Positions 49,927 through 57,562 of a stretch of 64,000 nt of DNA are shown piece after piece. A program made the position numbers and the translations under genes. Source of the DNA: Armatimonadota bacterium (GTDB lineage Bacteria > Armatimonadota > Chthonomonadetes > Chthonomonadales > Chthonomonadaceae); the NCBI GenBank assembly GCA_028871815.1, contig JAGWMJ010000004.1, forward strand, positions 124,001 through 188,000. The letters run 5' to 3'. The notes under the pieces are model-generated. The model ran no database searches, was not told where the DNA came from, and was given only the letters and a program-made list of their open reading frames with translations. How positions within the stretch are numbered: the stretch's first letter is position 1; every line of letters starts with the position of its first letter.

Positions 49927-50532
49927 GTGCTCGACCTGCTTCGCCAGGGACTTGGTCCCTATGTCGAGCGTGCATTCGTCTCGCGCTGCGCCAAGGACGA
50001 TGCGCTATCGATGATCAATCAGGCGCTCGATGAGGTTCTCGCACACCAGGAGGGCGACTTCGATTCCGACACTCGCTGGGCGCTTGCGTGGTTCGAGCAG
50101 TACGGGTTTGCCGAGGGAGACTACGGCGTGGCAGAGACTCCATCCAAGGCGAAGAACACGAGCGTGGGGGGAATCGTAGAGGCCCGCATCGGAACGTCCG
50201 GCAAGGGTAAGGTACGGCTCTTCAGACCGGAGGAAGTGCCGCCGGACTGGTCGCCGGACACGGACAAGCGGCTGACGGTGTGGGAGATCGTTCATCATCT
50301 CATCCGCAGGCTTGAGTTCGGAGAGGAATCGGCAGCGGCGCTCATGGCGCAACTGGGAGGGCGCGCGGACCCGGCCAGAGAGCTGGCGTACAGGCTCTAT
50401 TCGATCTGTGACCGGAAGAATCGCAGCGCGGACGGGCAGCGGTACAACGCACTCGTCTCCAGTTGGCCAGAGCTGGTTCGCCTGGCGCAGCGCGCGCCGA
50501 GGCCGCTACCAGCTCCCACTCTGGAGATCTAG
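49927..50532 (+). pseudogene. Fusion remnant: DUF499-type N-terminus joined to a DUF1156 methyltransferase tail
   Basis: In frame from just after the DUF488 stop, translation gives ITNHECAGEVLDLLRQGLGP, matching the first residues of the DUF499 protein at 51335 (ITNHERVGKTLDLLRDGLGP). After ~30 residues it switches to the C-terminal ~180 residues of a DUF1156 methyltransferase (DTRWALAWFEQYGFAEGDYG, VAETPSKAKNTSVGGIVEA, RLTVWEIVHHLIRRLE). At the position of the DUF499 ATG this copy reads AATC, so only GTG 49927 could start it. It is probably a deletion scar. Confidence 0.7.
50369..50490 (+). repeat. Duplicated 122-bp methyltransferase-tail segment, copy 2
   Basis: Second copy of the 47941-48062 segment. 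Here it is preceded by further DUF1156 sequence, so this is the better preserved copy. Confidence 0.8.
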
Positions 50533-50639
50533 CGGTATGGAGGCATGACCAGGACAGTGGGTTCTAATTCGCTGCGTCCTCACACCGATTCTCTATCCCC
50601 TATCTTCCGCGCCTGGTGTTTTTATGCTAAAACGCAGCC

Positions 50640-50924
50640 ATGCGAACAACGATCGACTTACCAGATAACCTCCTTCGGCGCGCCAAGGCCACGGCTGCCC
50701 TGCGCGGAATCAAGCTCAAGGAGTTCATTGCCGGCAGTATCCAAGCAGCCTTGAACCGCGCGACGGCATCGACAATCCCCACCGAGCGTCCGAAGCGAAG
50801 CCTGCCGCCGTTGATCGCGAAGGCCATGACGGGAGTGCAGATACCAGCGCTGACAAAAGAAGAGATCGCTGAGATCGAAATGGAGGAAGACCTCGATAAG
50901 CTCCGTCGATCTTTTGGACGTTAA
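50640..50924 (+). CDS. Ribbon-helix-helix-like antitoxin
   Basis: The 94-residue product starts MRTTIDLPDNLLRRAKATAALRGIKLKEF, typical of the strand-helix-helix DNA-binding domain of CopG/VapB-type antitoxins. An acidic C-terminal tail (LTKEEIAEIEMEEDLDKLRR) would bind the toxin. It overlaps the PIN gene by 11 bases. Such pairs usually repress their own promoter, which would lie in the ~100 bases before 50640. Confidence 0.8.
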   Translation: MRTTIDLPDNLLRRAKATAALRGIKLKEFIAGSIQAALNRATASTIPTERPKRSLPPLIAKAMTGVQIPALTKEEIAEIEMEEDLDKLRRSFGR

Positions 50925-51330
50925 CGTCTGGCTGGCGATCTCCACGCCGGACAGTCCTCATCACGAGCGCGCTCGCCGCTACTGGCATTTCGAGTCCGGT
51001 GAGCGGGTCGCCCTATGTCGCGTAACTGCCCTGGCGATCCTCCGCGAGTGGACGAACTCCCGAATCATGCGCCACGCTGTTCTCACCAGCGCCGAAGCCT
51101 GGGTTGAGCACGAGCGCTGGCTAGCCTTGCCGGTGGTCATAGCACTCGGAGAGCAGGATGGCCTGGATTCGTCCTTTGGCTCCTACGCCACAACTCTGAC
51201 ACTCGGCGAGGTTTCCTGGACGGACGCCTATCTGGCAGCGTTGTGCGTCGCAAGCCGACGCCGAATGATCTCGTTCGACGTCGGCCTTCGCCGGTACACG
51301 GGTCTCGACCTGCTGCATTTGAAGGCATAG
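50914..51330 (+). CDS. PIN-domain toxin (VapC-like ribonuclease)
   Basis: The protein begins MDVNVWLAISTPDSPHHERA, with the first PIN aspartate, has a Glu in AILREWTNSR, and later Asp residues in SWTDAYLAALCVASRRRMISFD. These acidic residues form the metal site of VapC-like RNases. The start is TTG 50914 inside the antitoxin gene; no ATG lies in frame upstream. It sits directly before the DUF499 gene, within the defence operon. Confidence 0.82.
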   Translation: MDVNVWLAISTPDSPHHERARRYWHFESGERVALCRVTALAILREWTNSRIMRHAVLTSAEAWVEHERWLALPVVIALGEQDGLDSSFGSYATTLTLGEVSWTDAYLAALCVASRRRMISFDVGLRRYTGLDLLHLKA

Positions 51331-51334
51331 ATCG

Positions 51335-52759
51335 ATGGCTATCACCAACCACGAGCGTGTCGGCAAGACGCTTGACTTGCTGCGCGATGGTCTCGGACCG
51401 TTCGTCGAGCGAGAGATGAAGTCTGTTCATGGGTCGGATTGGTTCCGCTCCATGAGAAACGCCGTCAGCGAAATGCAAGCGTCGATGCTTGGAGATGAGG
51501 ACAATCCCCAGTACGACTCGCGGTCGTTACTGGCCATCATGTGGAACCAGTGGGAGCCAGTATTCCGACGGACGCTCAGCTTCACCGACCGCAGCATCAT
51601 TAGCGAGATTCGGGACTTCGGGAACAGGTGGGCGCATCAGGAAGCGTTCAGCTCCCGAGACGTGCTCAGGTTTTTAGACTCCTCGACACGCCTACTCACA
51701 TCCGTTGCCGCAGAACAGGCCGATGCTGCAGATCGAATGTACCACGAGCTGAACCGCCTCATTATCGACGAACAGCTTCGCAACGAGAAAAAGAAGGAGG
51801 CGCGCGGAGCCGTCGACTCAACGGTCACCGGCGCGCTCACGCCATGGCGGGAGGTGGTCACTCCGCATCCCGACGTAGCTAGCGGACGCTATCAGCAGGC
51901 CGAGTTCGCCGCCGACCTCTGGCAAGTCCACCTTGGAGAGGGCTCCGCCGAGTACCGGGATCCCGCCGAGTTCTTCCGTCGTACCTTCATGACCGAGAGC
52001 CTCACCAAGCTCCTCATCGACGCCGTTCTCCGGTTGACCGGCGCCGGTGGGGACCCGGTTGTCCAGCTCCAGACCAACTTCGGCGGCGGCAAGACACACT
52101 CCATGCTCGCGCTCTACCACCTCGCTTCGGGCGCCAATCCCGGCGAGCTTCTCGGTGTTGATCGCGTGATGACGGAGGCTGGCGCGGCGAAATTGCCGGC
52201 AGTCAGGCGCGTGGTTCTTGTCGGCAACAAAATCTCACCCGGCAATCCGGTTGTCAAAGCCGACGGCACCGTTGTTCGTACATTATGGGGCGAGCTTGCC
52301 TACCAGCTTGGCGGCAAGGAGGCGTACGACCAGATCCGCGCGGACGACGAGCTCGCCACCAGCCCGGGAGACAAGCTCCGGGAGCTGCTCAATCAGTACG
52401 GGCCGGCGCTGGTTCTGATCGATGAGTGGGTTGCTTATGCCCGCCAGCTGCACGCAGCGAGCGATCTGCCGGGCGGGAGCTTCGAGACCCAGTTCTCCTT
52501 TGCCCAGGCGCTCACAGAGTCTGCAAAGTTAGCGAAGAACTGCCTCCTGGTCATCAGCCTTCCGGCCAGCGACACGCCGACCTCTCCACACGCTCAAGGA
52601 GACGACATCGAAGTCGGCGGCCAGCGAGGCCGCGAGGCGCTGGAGCGACTGCGCAATGTGGTCGGCCGTGTTGAATCATCCTGGAGACCGGCCAGCGCTG
52701 AAGAAGGGTTCGAGATTGTCCGGCGGCGTCTGTTCGAACCGCTGGTAGCGGATGACTAG
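51335..52759 (+). CDS. DUF499 ATPase with HEPN-like N-terminus, part before an in-frame TAG
   Basis: Residues 1-150 (TNHERVGKTLDLLRDGLGPFVEREM) look like the Swt1-type HEPN region. Walker A TNFGGGKTHSMLALYHLA (~247) and Walker B LVLIDEWVAYARQL (~360) define the DUF499 ATPase. The frame ends at TAG 52757-52759, then continues in the same frame for 644 codons of clearly homologous sequence. Readthrough would give 1,118 residues. DUF499 proteins accompany DUF1156 methyltransferases and helicases in DISARM/BREX-like loci. As written the ATPase is truncated after its core. Confidence 0.82.
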   Translation: MAITNHERVGKTLDLLRDGLGPFVEREMKSVHGSDWFRSMRNAVSEMQASMLGDEDNPQYDSRSLLAIMWNQWEPVFRRTLSFTDRSIISEIRDFGNRWAHQEAFSSRDVLRFLDSSTRLLTSVAAEQADAADRMYHELNRLIIDEQLRNEKKKEARGAVDSTVTGALTPWREVVTPHPDVASGRYQQAEFAADLWQVHLGEGSAEYRDPAEFFRRTFMTESLTKLLIDAVLRLTGAGGDPVVQLQTNFGGGKTHSMLALYHLASGANPGELLGVDRVMTEAGAAKLPAVRRVVLVGNKISPGNPVVKADGTVVRTLWGELAYQLGGKEAYDQIRADDELATSPGDKLRELLNQYGPALVLIDEWVAYARQLHAASDLPGGSFETQFSFAQALTESAKLAKNCLLVISLPASDTPTSPHAQGDDIEVGGQRGREALERLRNVVGRVESSWRPASAEEGFEIVRRRLFEPLVADD

Positions 52760-54691
52760 TACAAGAAGCGCGACTATGTCGCCACGTCTTTCTACGACAC
52801 GTACCGGACGCAGCATCAGGAGTTTCCGCCGGAGTGTCGCGACGCCGAATACGAGCAGCGCATCCGCGCCGCATATCCCATCCATCCCGAGGTCTTCGAC
52901 CGGCTTTACACCGACTGGTCGAGCCTTGCCAAGTTCCAGCGGACGCGCGGCGTTCTGCGTCTCATGGCGGCGGTCATCCACAGTCTGTGGGAGAATGGCG
53001 ACCGCAATCCCCTCATTCTGCCCTGCAGCATCCCCATCGACGATCCGACCGTGCAGTTCGAGCTGACGCGCTACCTGCCGGACAACTGGGTTCCGGTTAT
53101 CGAGAAGGACGTGGACGGGCCGATCTCCCTGCCGATCAGGATCGATCGCGAGGCGCCCAATCTCGGTCGCTACCACGCGACCCGCCGCGTCGCGCGAACG
53201 GTCTACATGGGTTCCGCGCCGACTACCACGGCGGCGAATCCGGGACTTGACGACCGCAGAGTTAAGCTCGGCTGCGCTATGCCGGGTGAGCAGCCGCCGA
53301 TCTTCGGCGATGCGCTTCGCAGGCTCGCCGCATCCGCCACCTATCTCTATCAGGACGGCCCCCGGTACTGGTACTCGACGCAGCCCACGGTGACCAAACT
53401 TGCCGAGGATCGTGCCGAGCAGCTCAAGCGCGACACCGATTCGGTTTCCCAGGAGATCGAGAAACGCGTGAAGCTCGACCTGCGAAGCGTTGGCGATTTC
53501 TCGCGCGTCCATCCGTTCCCGCAATCCAGCGCCGACGTGGCAGACGACCGCGACGCCAGACTTGTCGTCCTGGACGTCGATCATCCTCACAGCAAGGAAG
53601 ACACGAGCCCCGCCGAAACGTTCGCCCGGGAGATTCTGCGGACCCGAGGCAGCGCGCCCAGGCTCTACCAGAATACGCTCGCGTTTCTCGCGGTGGACAA
53701 CACCAGGCTGCAAGACCTGAACGAAGCAACGCGCCGTTTCCTCGCGTGGGAGTCCATAGTCGCCGAGCGTGATGCGCTTGACCTATCCGCCCATCAAGTG
53801 AGACAGGCCGAGGCACAGAAGGCCAACGCCGACAGCGCGGTCAACGCGCGAGTGCCGGAGGTCTTTCAATGGCTCCTCGTACCCACCCAGGAAGAGAACA
53901 ATCCGGCCGCGCCGATCGTTTGGGAGACGCATCAGCTCAAGGGCGACGGGTCTCTCGCCCAGCGCGCTTCGAGGAAGCTCCGCGACAAGGACCTGCTGTA
54001 TGTTTCGCTATCTCCTTCCCGACTGCGGATGGAGCTCGACCGCATTCCGCTATGGGAGGGCAGCAACAAGAGCCACGTCGCGGTTCCAGACCTCGTGGAC
54101 TACTTCGCGAAGTACCTCTATCTGCCCAGGCTCAAGTCGCCGGCGCTCCTGGTCAACGCGATTCAGGATGGGATCAAGCTCCTCACATGGAGCCAGGATT
54201 CCTTCGCGTATGCCGATTCGTACGACGAGGCGGCGAACCGCTACCGCAGCCTGGTAACCGGCCGCGCGATCACGTTCCAGGCGGCACTTCCCGACGGCCT
54301 CCTCGTGAAGGCGGACGTTGCGCACCAACAGCTGCAGGCAGAAGCGCCACCGGCAACGCAACCGGGGACACGTTCACCGACGGACACTCCACGGCCGGGA
54401 GCCGAGCCGGTCGGCGGTCGCCTCTCCGAGCCTGAAGCGGTACAAGCGCCCGCGCGCCTCAATCGGTTCTACGGCTCAGTTTCGCTCGACTCGACGCGCG
54501 TCGGCCGCGACGCGGGCAGAGTAGCCGACGAAGTCATCAGTCACCTCTCCGGTATCGTAGGAGCAAACGTCAAAGTAACGCTGGAGATCGAGGCGGAGAT
54601 ACCGGACGGCGCCCCGGACGAGGTTGTCCGGGTTGTTACGCAGAACAGCCGTGACTTGAAGTTCGATTCGCAGGGGTTTGAGGGGAGCTGA
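52760..54691 (+). CDS. DUF499 ATPase, part after the in-frame TAG
   Basis: Same frame as the preceding part. YKKRDYVATSFYDTYRTQH, FPPECRDAEYEQRIRAAYPIHPE and FQRTRGVLRLMAAVIHSLWE continue the DUF499 domain without a gap. The first internal ATG is 52964, inside the conserved core, so independent translation would give a fragment. The C-terminus contains a Pro-rich linker (~TPRPGAEPVGG) and a final small domain. No other disruption is seen in 1.9 kb, suggesting the TAG is recent, suppressed or an error. Confidence 0.8.
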   Translation, partial: YKKRDYVATSFYDTYRTQHQEFPPECRDAEYEQRIRAAYPIHPEVFDRLYTDWSSLAKFQRTRGVLRLMAAVIHSLWENGDRNPLILPCSIPIDDPTVQFELTRYLPDNWVPVIEKDVDGPISLPIRIDREAPNLGRYHATRRVARTVYMGSAPTTTAANPGLDDRRVKLGCAMPGEQPPIFGDALRRLAASATYLYQDGPRYWYSTQPTVTKLAEDRAEQLKRDTDSVSQEIEKRVKLDLRSVGDFSRVHPFPQSSADVADDRDARLVVLDVDHPHSKEDTSPAETFAREILRTRGSAPRLYQNTLAFLAVDNTRLQDLNEATRRFLAWESIVAERDALDLSAHQVRQAEAQKANADSAVNARVPEVFQWLLVPTQEENNPAAPIVWETHQLKGDGSLAQRASRKLRDKDLLYVSLSPSRLRMELDRIPLWEGSNKSHVAVPDLVDYFAKYLYLPRLKSPALLVNAIQDGIKLLTWSQDSFAYADSYDEAANRYRSLVTGRAITFQAALPDGLLVKADVAHQQLQAEAPPATQPGTRSPTDTPRPGAEPVGGRLSEPEAVQAPARLNRFYGSVSLDSTRVGRDAGRVADEVISHLSGIVGANVKVTLEIEAEIPDGAPDEVVRVVTQNSRDLKFDSQGFEGS

Positions 54692-54849
54692 GACCATGAG
54701 CTACGCGCGTCCTGTGCGGCCATACGCGCAGGATAAGGTTGTCTCGACGGCTCCAACGACAGGCGATTGGCCCATCACATTACCTGGATCACCTCTTAGT
54801 CGCTGTTACAACCGATAGCAGGGGCTATCGCTGCCATCATAATACCGTC

Positions 54850-55875
54850 ATGCCGCGCAGACTAGGATCTGACAAGATACGCCGGGCCTACGCATTCCTT
54901 GTAGCGGCCGAGGGCGAGGGGCGCATATTCACGCTGGCGGAGCTTCAAGTAGAAAGCGGCTGGTCGAATGAGACTTTCCGCGCCAACCTGTCCAAGAAGC
55001 TCGGCCCGTACTTGAGTCAATTTGCTGGGGGCTACAAGGCGCTCGGCGTTCGCAGCATGACCGAGGAGGCGTTCTGTCGCATTTGCTCTCAGAAAGCAGC
55101 CCTTGCGCGGGATCCGACCAAGCCACTGCTTGACGAGGACGTCGAACCGTTGGTCAACAAAGCGCGAGACGCAGCGCTCGCGGCGGTCCAGCACTACAAC
55201 AACCCGACCGCCCTCTTCAAGAGCGACACGTTTATCGTACTCATGGTGATCGCGAGTACGGCCTTGTTCCACGCGATCTTCGAGCGAGACGGCACTGACT
55301 ACACTGCCAGGAATCCCAATGGCTCTCCGCGGACGCTGGATGACGAGCCAATGCTGTGGGGCCTCCGGGAGTGCGTACGCCACTACGAAGGAGGCAAAAC
55401 CACGCAAATGGCCGCTAACGTGGACCTGCTCCTACACATACGCCACAAGATCGAGCACCGCTTCATGCCGCCGCTCGACGACAAGATCGCGGGACACTGC
55501 CAGTCATTTCTAACGAACTTCGAGCAGCTCCTTGTCAAGGAATTCACATCCTACTACTCGCTCAATGCGTCGCTTTGTCTGCCGCTGTATTTGTCGACCC
55601 AGCGGACGCCGGAAGCGATCGAGGCACTGAGACGCTTCCAGACCGCCGAATACGGCGACGTATGCAAATTCATTGACGACTACCGCACCGCGCTGCCCGC
55701 TGAGATCCGCGACGACCAGGCCTTTGCCTTTCGCGTTTACCTGATTCCCAAAACCGCCAACAGCGCTCGGTCATATGATAAGGCTGTCGAGTTCATCCGG
55801 GTGAGCGAGTGCAGCGCGGAACTCCTGCAGGAGCTCGACCGGGGCGGTCGTCCACGCAGATTTCTTCGCAATTGA
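54850..55875 (+). CDS. DUF3644 domain-containing protein
   Basis: The 341-residue product has a small N-terminal helical region (FTLAELQVESGWSNETFRANL, helix-turn-helix-like) and then the DUF3644 signature RDAALAAVQHYNNPTALFKSDTFIVLMVIASTALFHAIFERDG. DUF3644 proteins are commonly found in restriction and other defence loci and resemble HEPN-like helical bundles; function unproven. ATG 54850 was chosen because the upstream in-frame part has no similarity. Its last codons overlap an out-of-frame methyltransferase fragment. Confidence 0.75.
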   Translation: MPRRLGSDKIRRAYAFLVAAEGEGRIFTLAELQVESGWSNETFRANLSKKLGPYLSQFAGGYKALGVRSMTEEAFCRICSQKAALARDPTKPLLDEDVEPLVNKARDAALAAVQHYNNPTALFKSDTFIVLMVIASTALFHAIFERDGTDYTARNPNGSPRTLDDEPMLWGLRECVRHYEGGKTTQMAANVDLLLHIRHKIEHRFMPPLDDKIAGHCQSFLTNFEQLLVKEFTSYYSLNASLCLPLYLSTQRTPEAIEALRRFQTAEYGDVCKFIDDYRTALPAEIRDDQAFAFRVYLIPKTANSARSYDKAVEFIRVSECSAELLQELDRGGRPRRFLRN

Positions 55876-55981
55876 GGCCCGGATCCGCGGTGCAACCGAG
55901 AAGCACAACGCCTACCTTCAGGAGCTTGGGCTGCCCCAGCTGCCTATGGGTGAATTTCGCGAGCCTAGATTAGCCCGGTGA
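55859..55981 (+). pseudogene. C-terminal tail fragment of an N6 DNA methyltransferase
   Basis: Forty codons read DFFAIEARIRGATEKHNAYL then QELGLPQLP before TGA. The ARIRxATEKHNxYLxELGLP string is a common end of N6 adenine DNA methyltransferases. No upstream part remains; the DUF3644 gene occupies the other frame. It is another methyltransferase remnant in this locus. Confidence 0.5.
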
Positions 55982-56024
55982 AGTGAAGCACTACCAGTTC
56001 GGCGCGCACACTTGACGTATGGTC

Positions 56025-56064
56025 TTGACAACGAGGAAGACAGCGTGTACGCTGGTCGGCGTAC
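56025..56064 (+). promoter_or_regulatory. Promoter and putative operator of the XRE-ImmA pair
   Basis: TTGACA (56025-56030) and TACGCT (56048-56053) are 17 bases apart. GTCGGCGTAC (56055-56064) lies directly after the -10 box and recurs in the promoter of the multiubiquitin operon at 57195-57204. A second TTGACG (56012) lies upstream. Repression by the XRE protein is likely. Confidence 0.6.
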
Positions 56065-56087
56065 TAAGTAAACTAAGCTGAGGCGAC

Positions 56088-56429
56088 ATGCTTGGAGATA
56101 TGATCAGAAATGCCCGAGTCAAGAAGGGCGTCTCACTCCGCACTTTCGCGGGGCAGCTCGACATTACCCCGTCGTATCAAAGCGATATCGAGAACGATCG
56201 CCGCATTCCGGCTGAGGACGTCCTAAGGCGGACGGCAGCTTTGCTTGCCTTGGATGTGGACGACCTTTTGGATAGAGCTGGCCGCTTGGGCGATCAAACC
56301 GAACGCTACTTGCGCGATCAGCCGACGGCCTATAGGCTCTTTCGACGAATCTCCCAACGCAACCTAAACGAGGATGAACTACAGGAATTGCTCCGTAGGA
56401 TCGAGCAAGACCAGCAAGGGGGCGAGTAG
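56088..56429 (+). CDS. XRE-family helix-turn-helix regulator
   Basis: Residues ~8-65 form the HTH domain: ARVKKGVSLRTFAGQLDITPSY followed by QSDIENDRRIPAEDVLRR. The 113-residue length fits a small XRE regulator paired with an ImmA/IrrE peptidase. GAGG precedes the ATG. The stop overlaps the peptidase start by one base. It probably binds the GTCGGCGTAC sites before its own gene and before the ubiquitin-like operon. Confidence 0.88.
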   Translation: MLGDMIRNARVKKGVSLRTFAGQLDITPSYQSDIENDRRIPAEDVLRRTAALLALDVDDLLDRAGRLGDQTERYLRDQPTAYRLFRRISQRNLNEDELQELLRRIEQDQQGGE

Positions 56430-57169
56430 TGCGGGCCGTCGTAGCAGATGTTCCCTTCATCGAGGCGGACATCATCGAGCGGACGATGGACGACCACCTT
56501 CGACGGGCTAGCCTCCTTCCAACGGCTCATAAACCTGCCGTAGATGTTGAAGTTCTCCTTGAGAGCTTCTTGAAAGTCAAGCTGGATCAACATGCCGACC
56601 TCCCGACCGATGTACTCGGCGTGACGCACTTTACGCCAGGAAAGGCACCTCGCGTCGAAATAAACAGGGACCTTACAAGCTCTGCAGACTCAGAATCCTC
56701 TCCTTCGTGGGTTCGAGGACGGCTTCGAAGCACCATGGCCCATGAGGGCGCACATGTGATACTTCATCGTCAGGATGCGGAAAGCCGAGCGGCCCAGTTC
56801 TCTTTGTTTGGAGACGAAGACGACGAGTTAAGGCAACAGGGAGATGTCTGCCTCAAAAGGGATTTTGGGGTAATTCGCCCTCAGCTGAACCGACGAGAGT
56901 ACCAGGCAAATGTCGGTATGGCAGCTATCTTAATGCCTAAGTCCATTTTTGTAGAGGTGGCCGAATCCTTTATGCCAAACGCAAACCTGAAGTGCCCGCG
57001 GCCCCAAGATTTGGTCTTTAGCGAATCAGTGATAGCAAAGCTCGCCCAACGTTTTCAGGTCTCGAAGCAGGCTGCTGGGATTCGCGTAAAGACGCTAGGG
57101 CTGAGTACCCTGGCAAACCAAACCCGGATGCTCGATGAGGTAATCGATCAGCTCGCCGAGCGTGAGTGA
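56429..57169 (+). CDS. ImmA/IrrE-family zinc metallopeptidase
   Basis: The HExxH motif is seen in TMAHEGAHVILHRQ (residue ~105). It is followed by a region ending in ANVGMAAILMPKSIFVEVAE, the usual ImmA layout, and a C-terminal helix-turn-helix-like segment (LAQRFQVSKQAAGIRVKTLG). ImmA/IrrE peptidases cleave a partner XRE repressor on a damage or infection signal. Start GTG 56429 overlaps the XRE stop. It thus forms the sensing half of the switch in front of the ubiquitin-like genes. Confidence 0.87.
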   Translation: MRAVVADVPFIEADIIERTMDDHLRRASLLPTAHKPAVDVEVLLESFLKVKLDQHADLPTDVLGVTHFTPGKAPRVEINRDLTSSADSESSPSWVRGRLRSTMAHEGAHVILHRQDAESRAAQFSLFGDEDDELRQQGDVCLKRDFGVIRPQLNRREYQANVGMAAILMPKSIFVEVAESFMPNANLKCPRPQDLVFSESVIAKLAQRFQVSKQAAGIRVKTLGLSTLANQTRMLDEVIDQLAERE

Positions 57170-57187
57170 CTTTTTTTTCGCGGAGTG

Positions 57188-57216
57188 TTGACAAGTCGGC
57201 GTACAATGCGTATACT
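57188..57216 (+). promoter_or_regulatory. Promoter and operator of the multiubiquitin operon
   Basis: TTGACA (57188-57193) and TATACT (57211-57216) are separated by 17 bases, a near-consensus promoter. GTCGGCGTAC (57195-57204) fills the spacer, where a bound repressor would block RNA polymerase. The same motif stands in the XRE gene promoter. Confidence 0.7.
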
Positions 57217-57280
57217 AATAACGGATGAGCTGCGAAACGGCGCTGCTCTTCACTAACGAACCCATCATGGAGGCTTACAC

Positions 57281-57562
57281 GTGAACACAGAAGTCGCTGC
57301 TCAGCCACTGGCCGAGCAGCATGTCAAAGAATTCCATATCAAGGTGAATAGCGGAGAAAAAACGGTGGACCACAACCAACTGACCTTCAAAGAGGTTGTT
57401 GGCTTGGCATATCCCAACCCCGTGTTCAACGACCGGATCCAGTACACGGTAATCTACGATCGAGCCGACCAGACACCAGAACGCGGTTCGCTGATCGCCG
57501 GCCAGACATTGATCGTGAAGAACGGAACCTCTATAAATGTCGACAGAACTGATCGCTCGTAG
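57281..57562 (+). CDS. Multiubiquitin-family ubiquitin-like protein
   Basis: The 93-residue product holds one ubiquitin-like domain of the multiubiquitin family: FHIKVNSGEKTVDHNQLTFKEVVGLAYPNP, YTVIYDRAD and GSLIAGQTLIVKNGTSINVDRT. It ends in TDRS, without a terminal Gly-Gly, so if conjugated it would not follow the standard C-terminal route unless processed. An SD-like GGAGG lies near the ATG. The gene overlaps the E1-like gene by 26 bases in another frame. Confidence 0.85.
   Translation: MNTEVAAQPLAEQHVKEFHIKVNSGEKTVDHNQLTFKEVVGLAYPNPVFNDRIQYTVIYDRADQTPERGSLIAGQTLIVKNGTSINVDRTDRS

Noticed and set aside
52757-52759. TAG in the DUF499 gene read as pyrrolysine
   Set aside because: No pyl genes or Pyl tRNA in the window, and the position is not a known pyrrolysine site; mutation or error is simpler.
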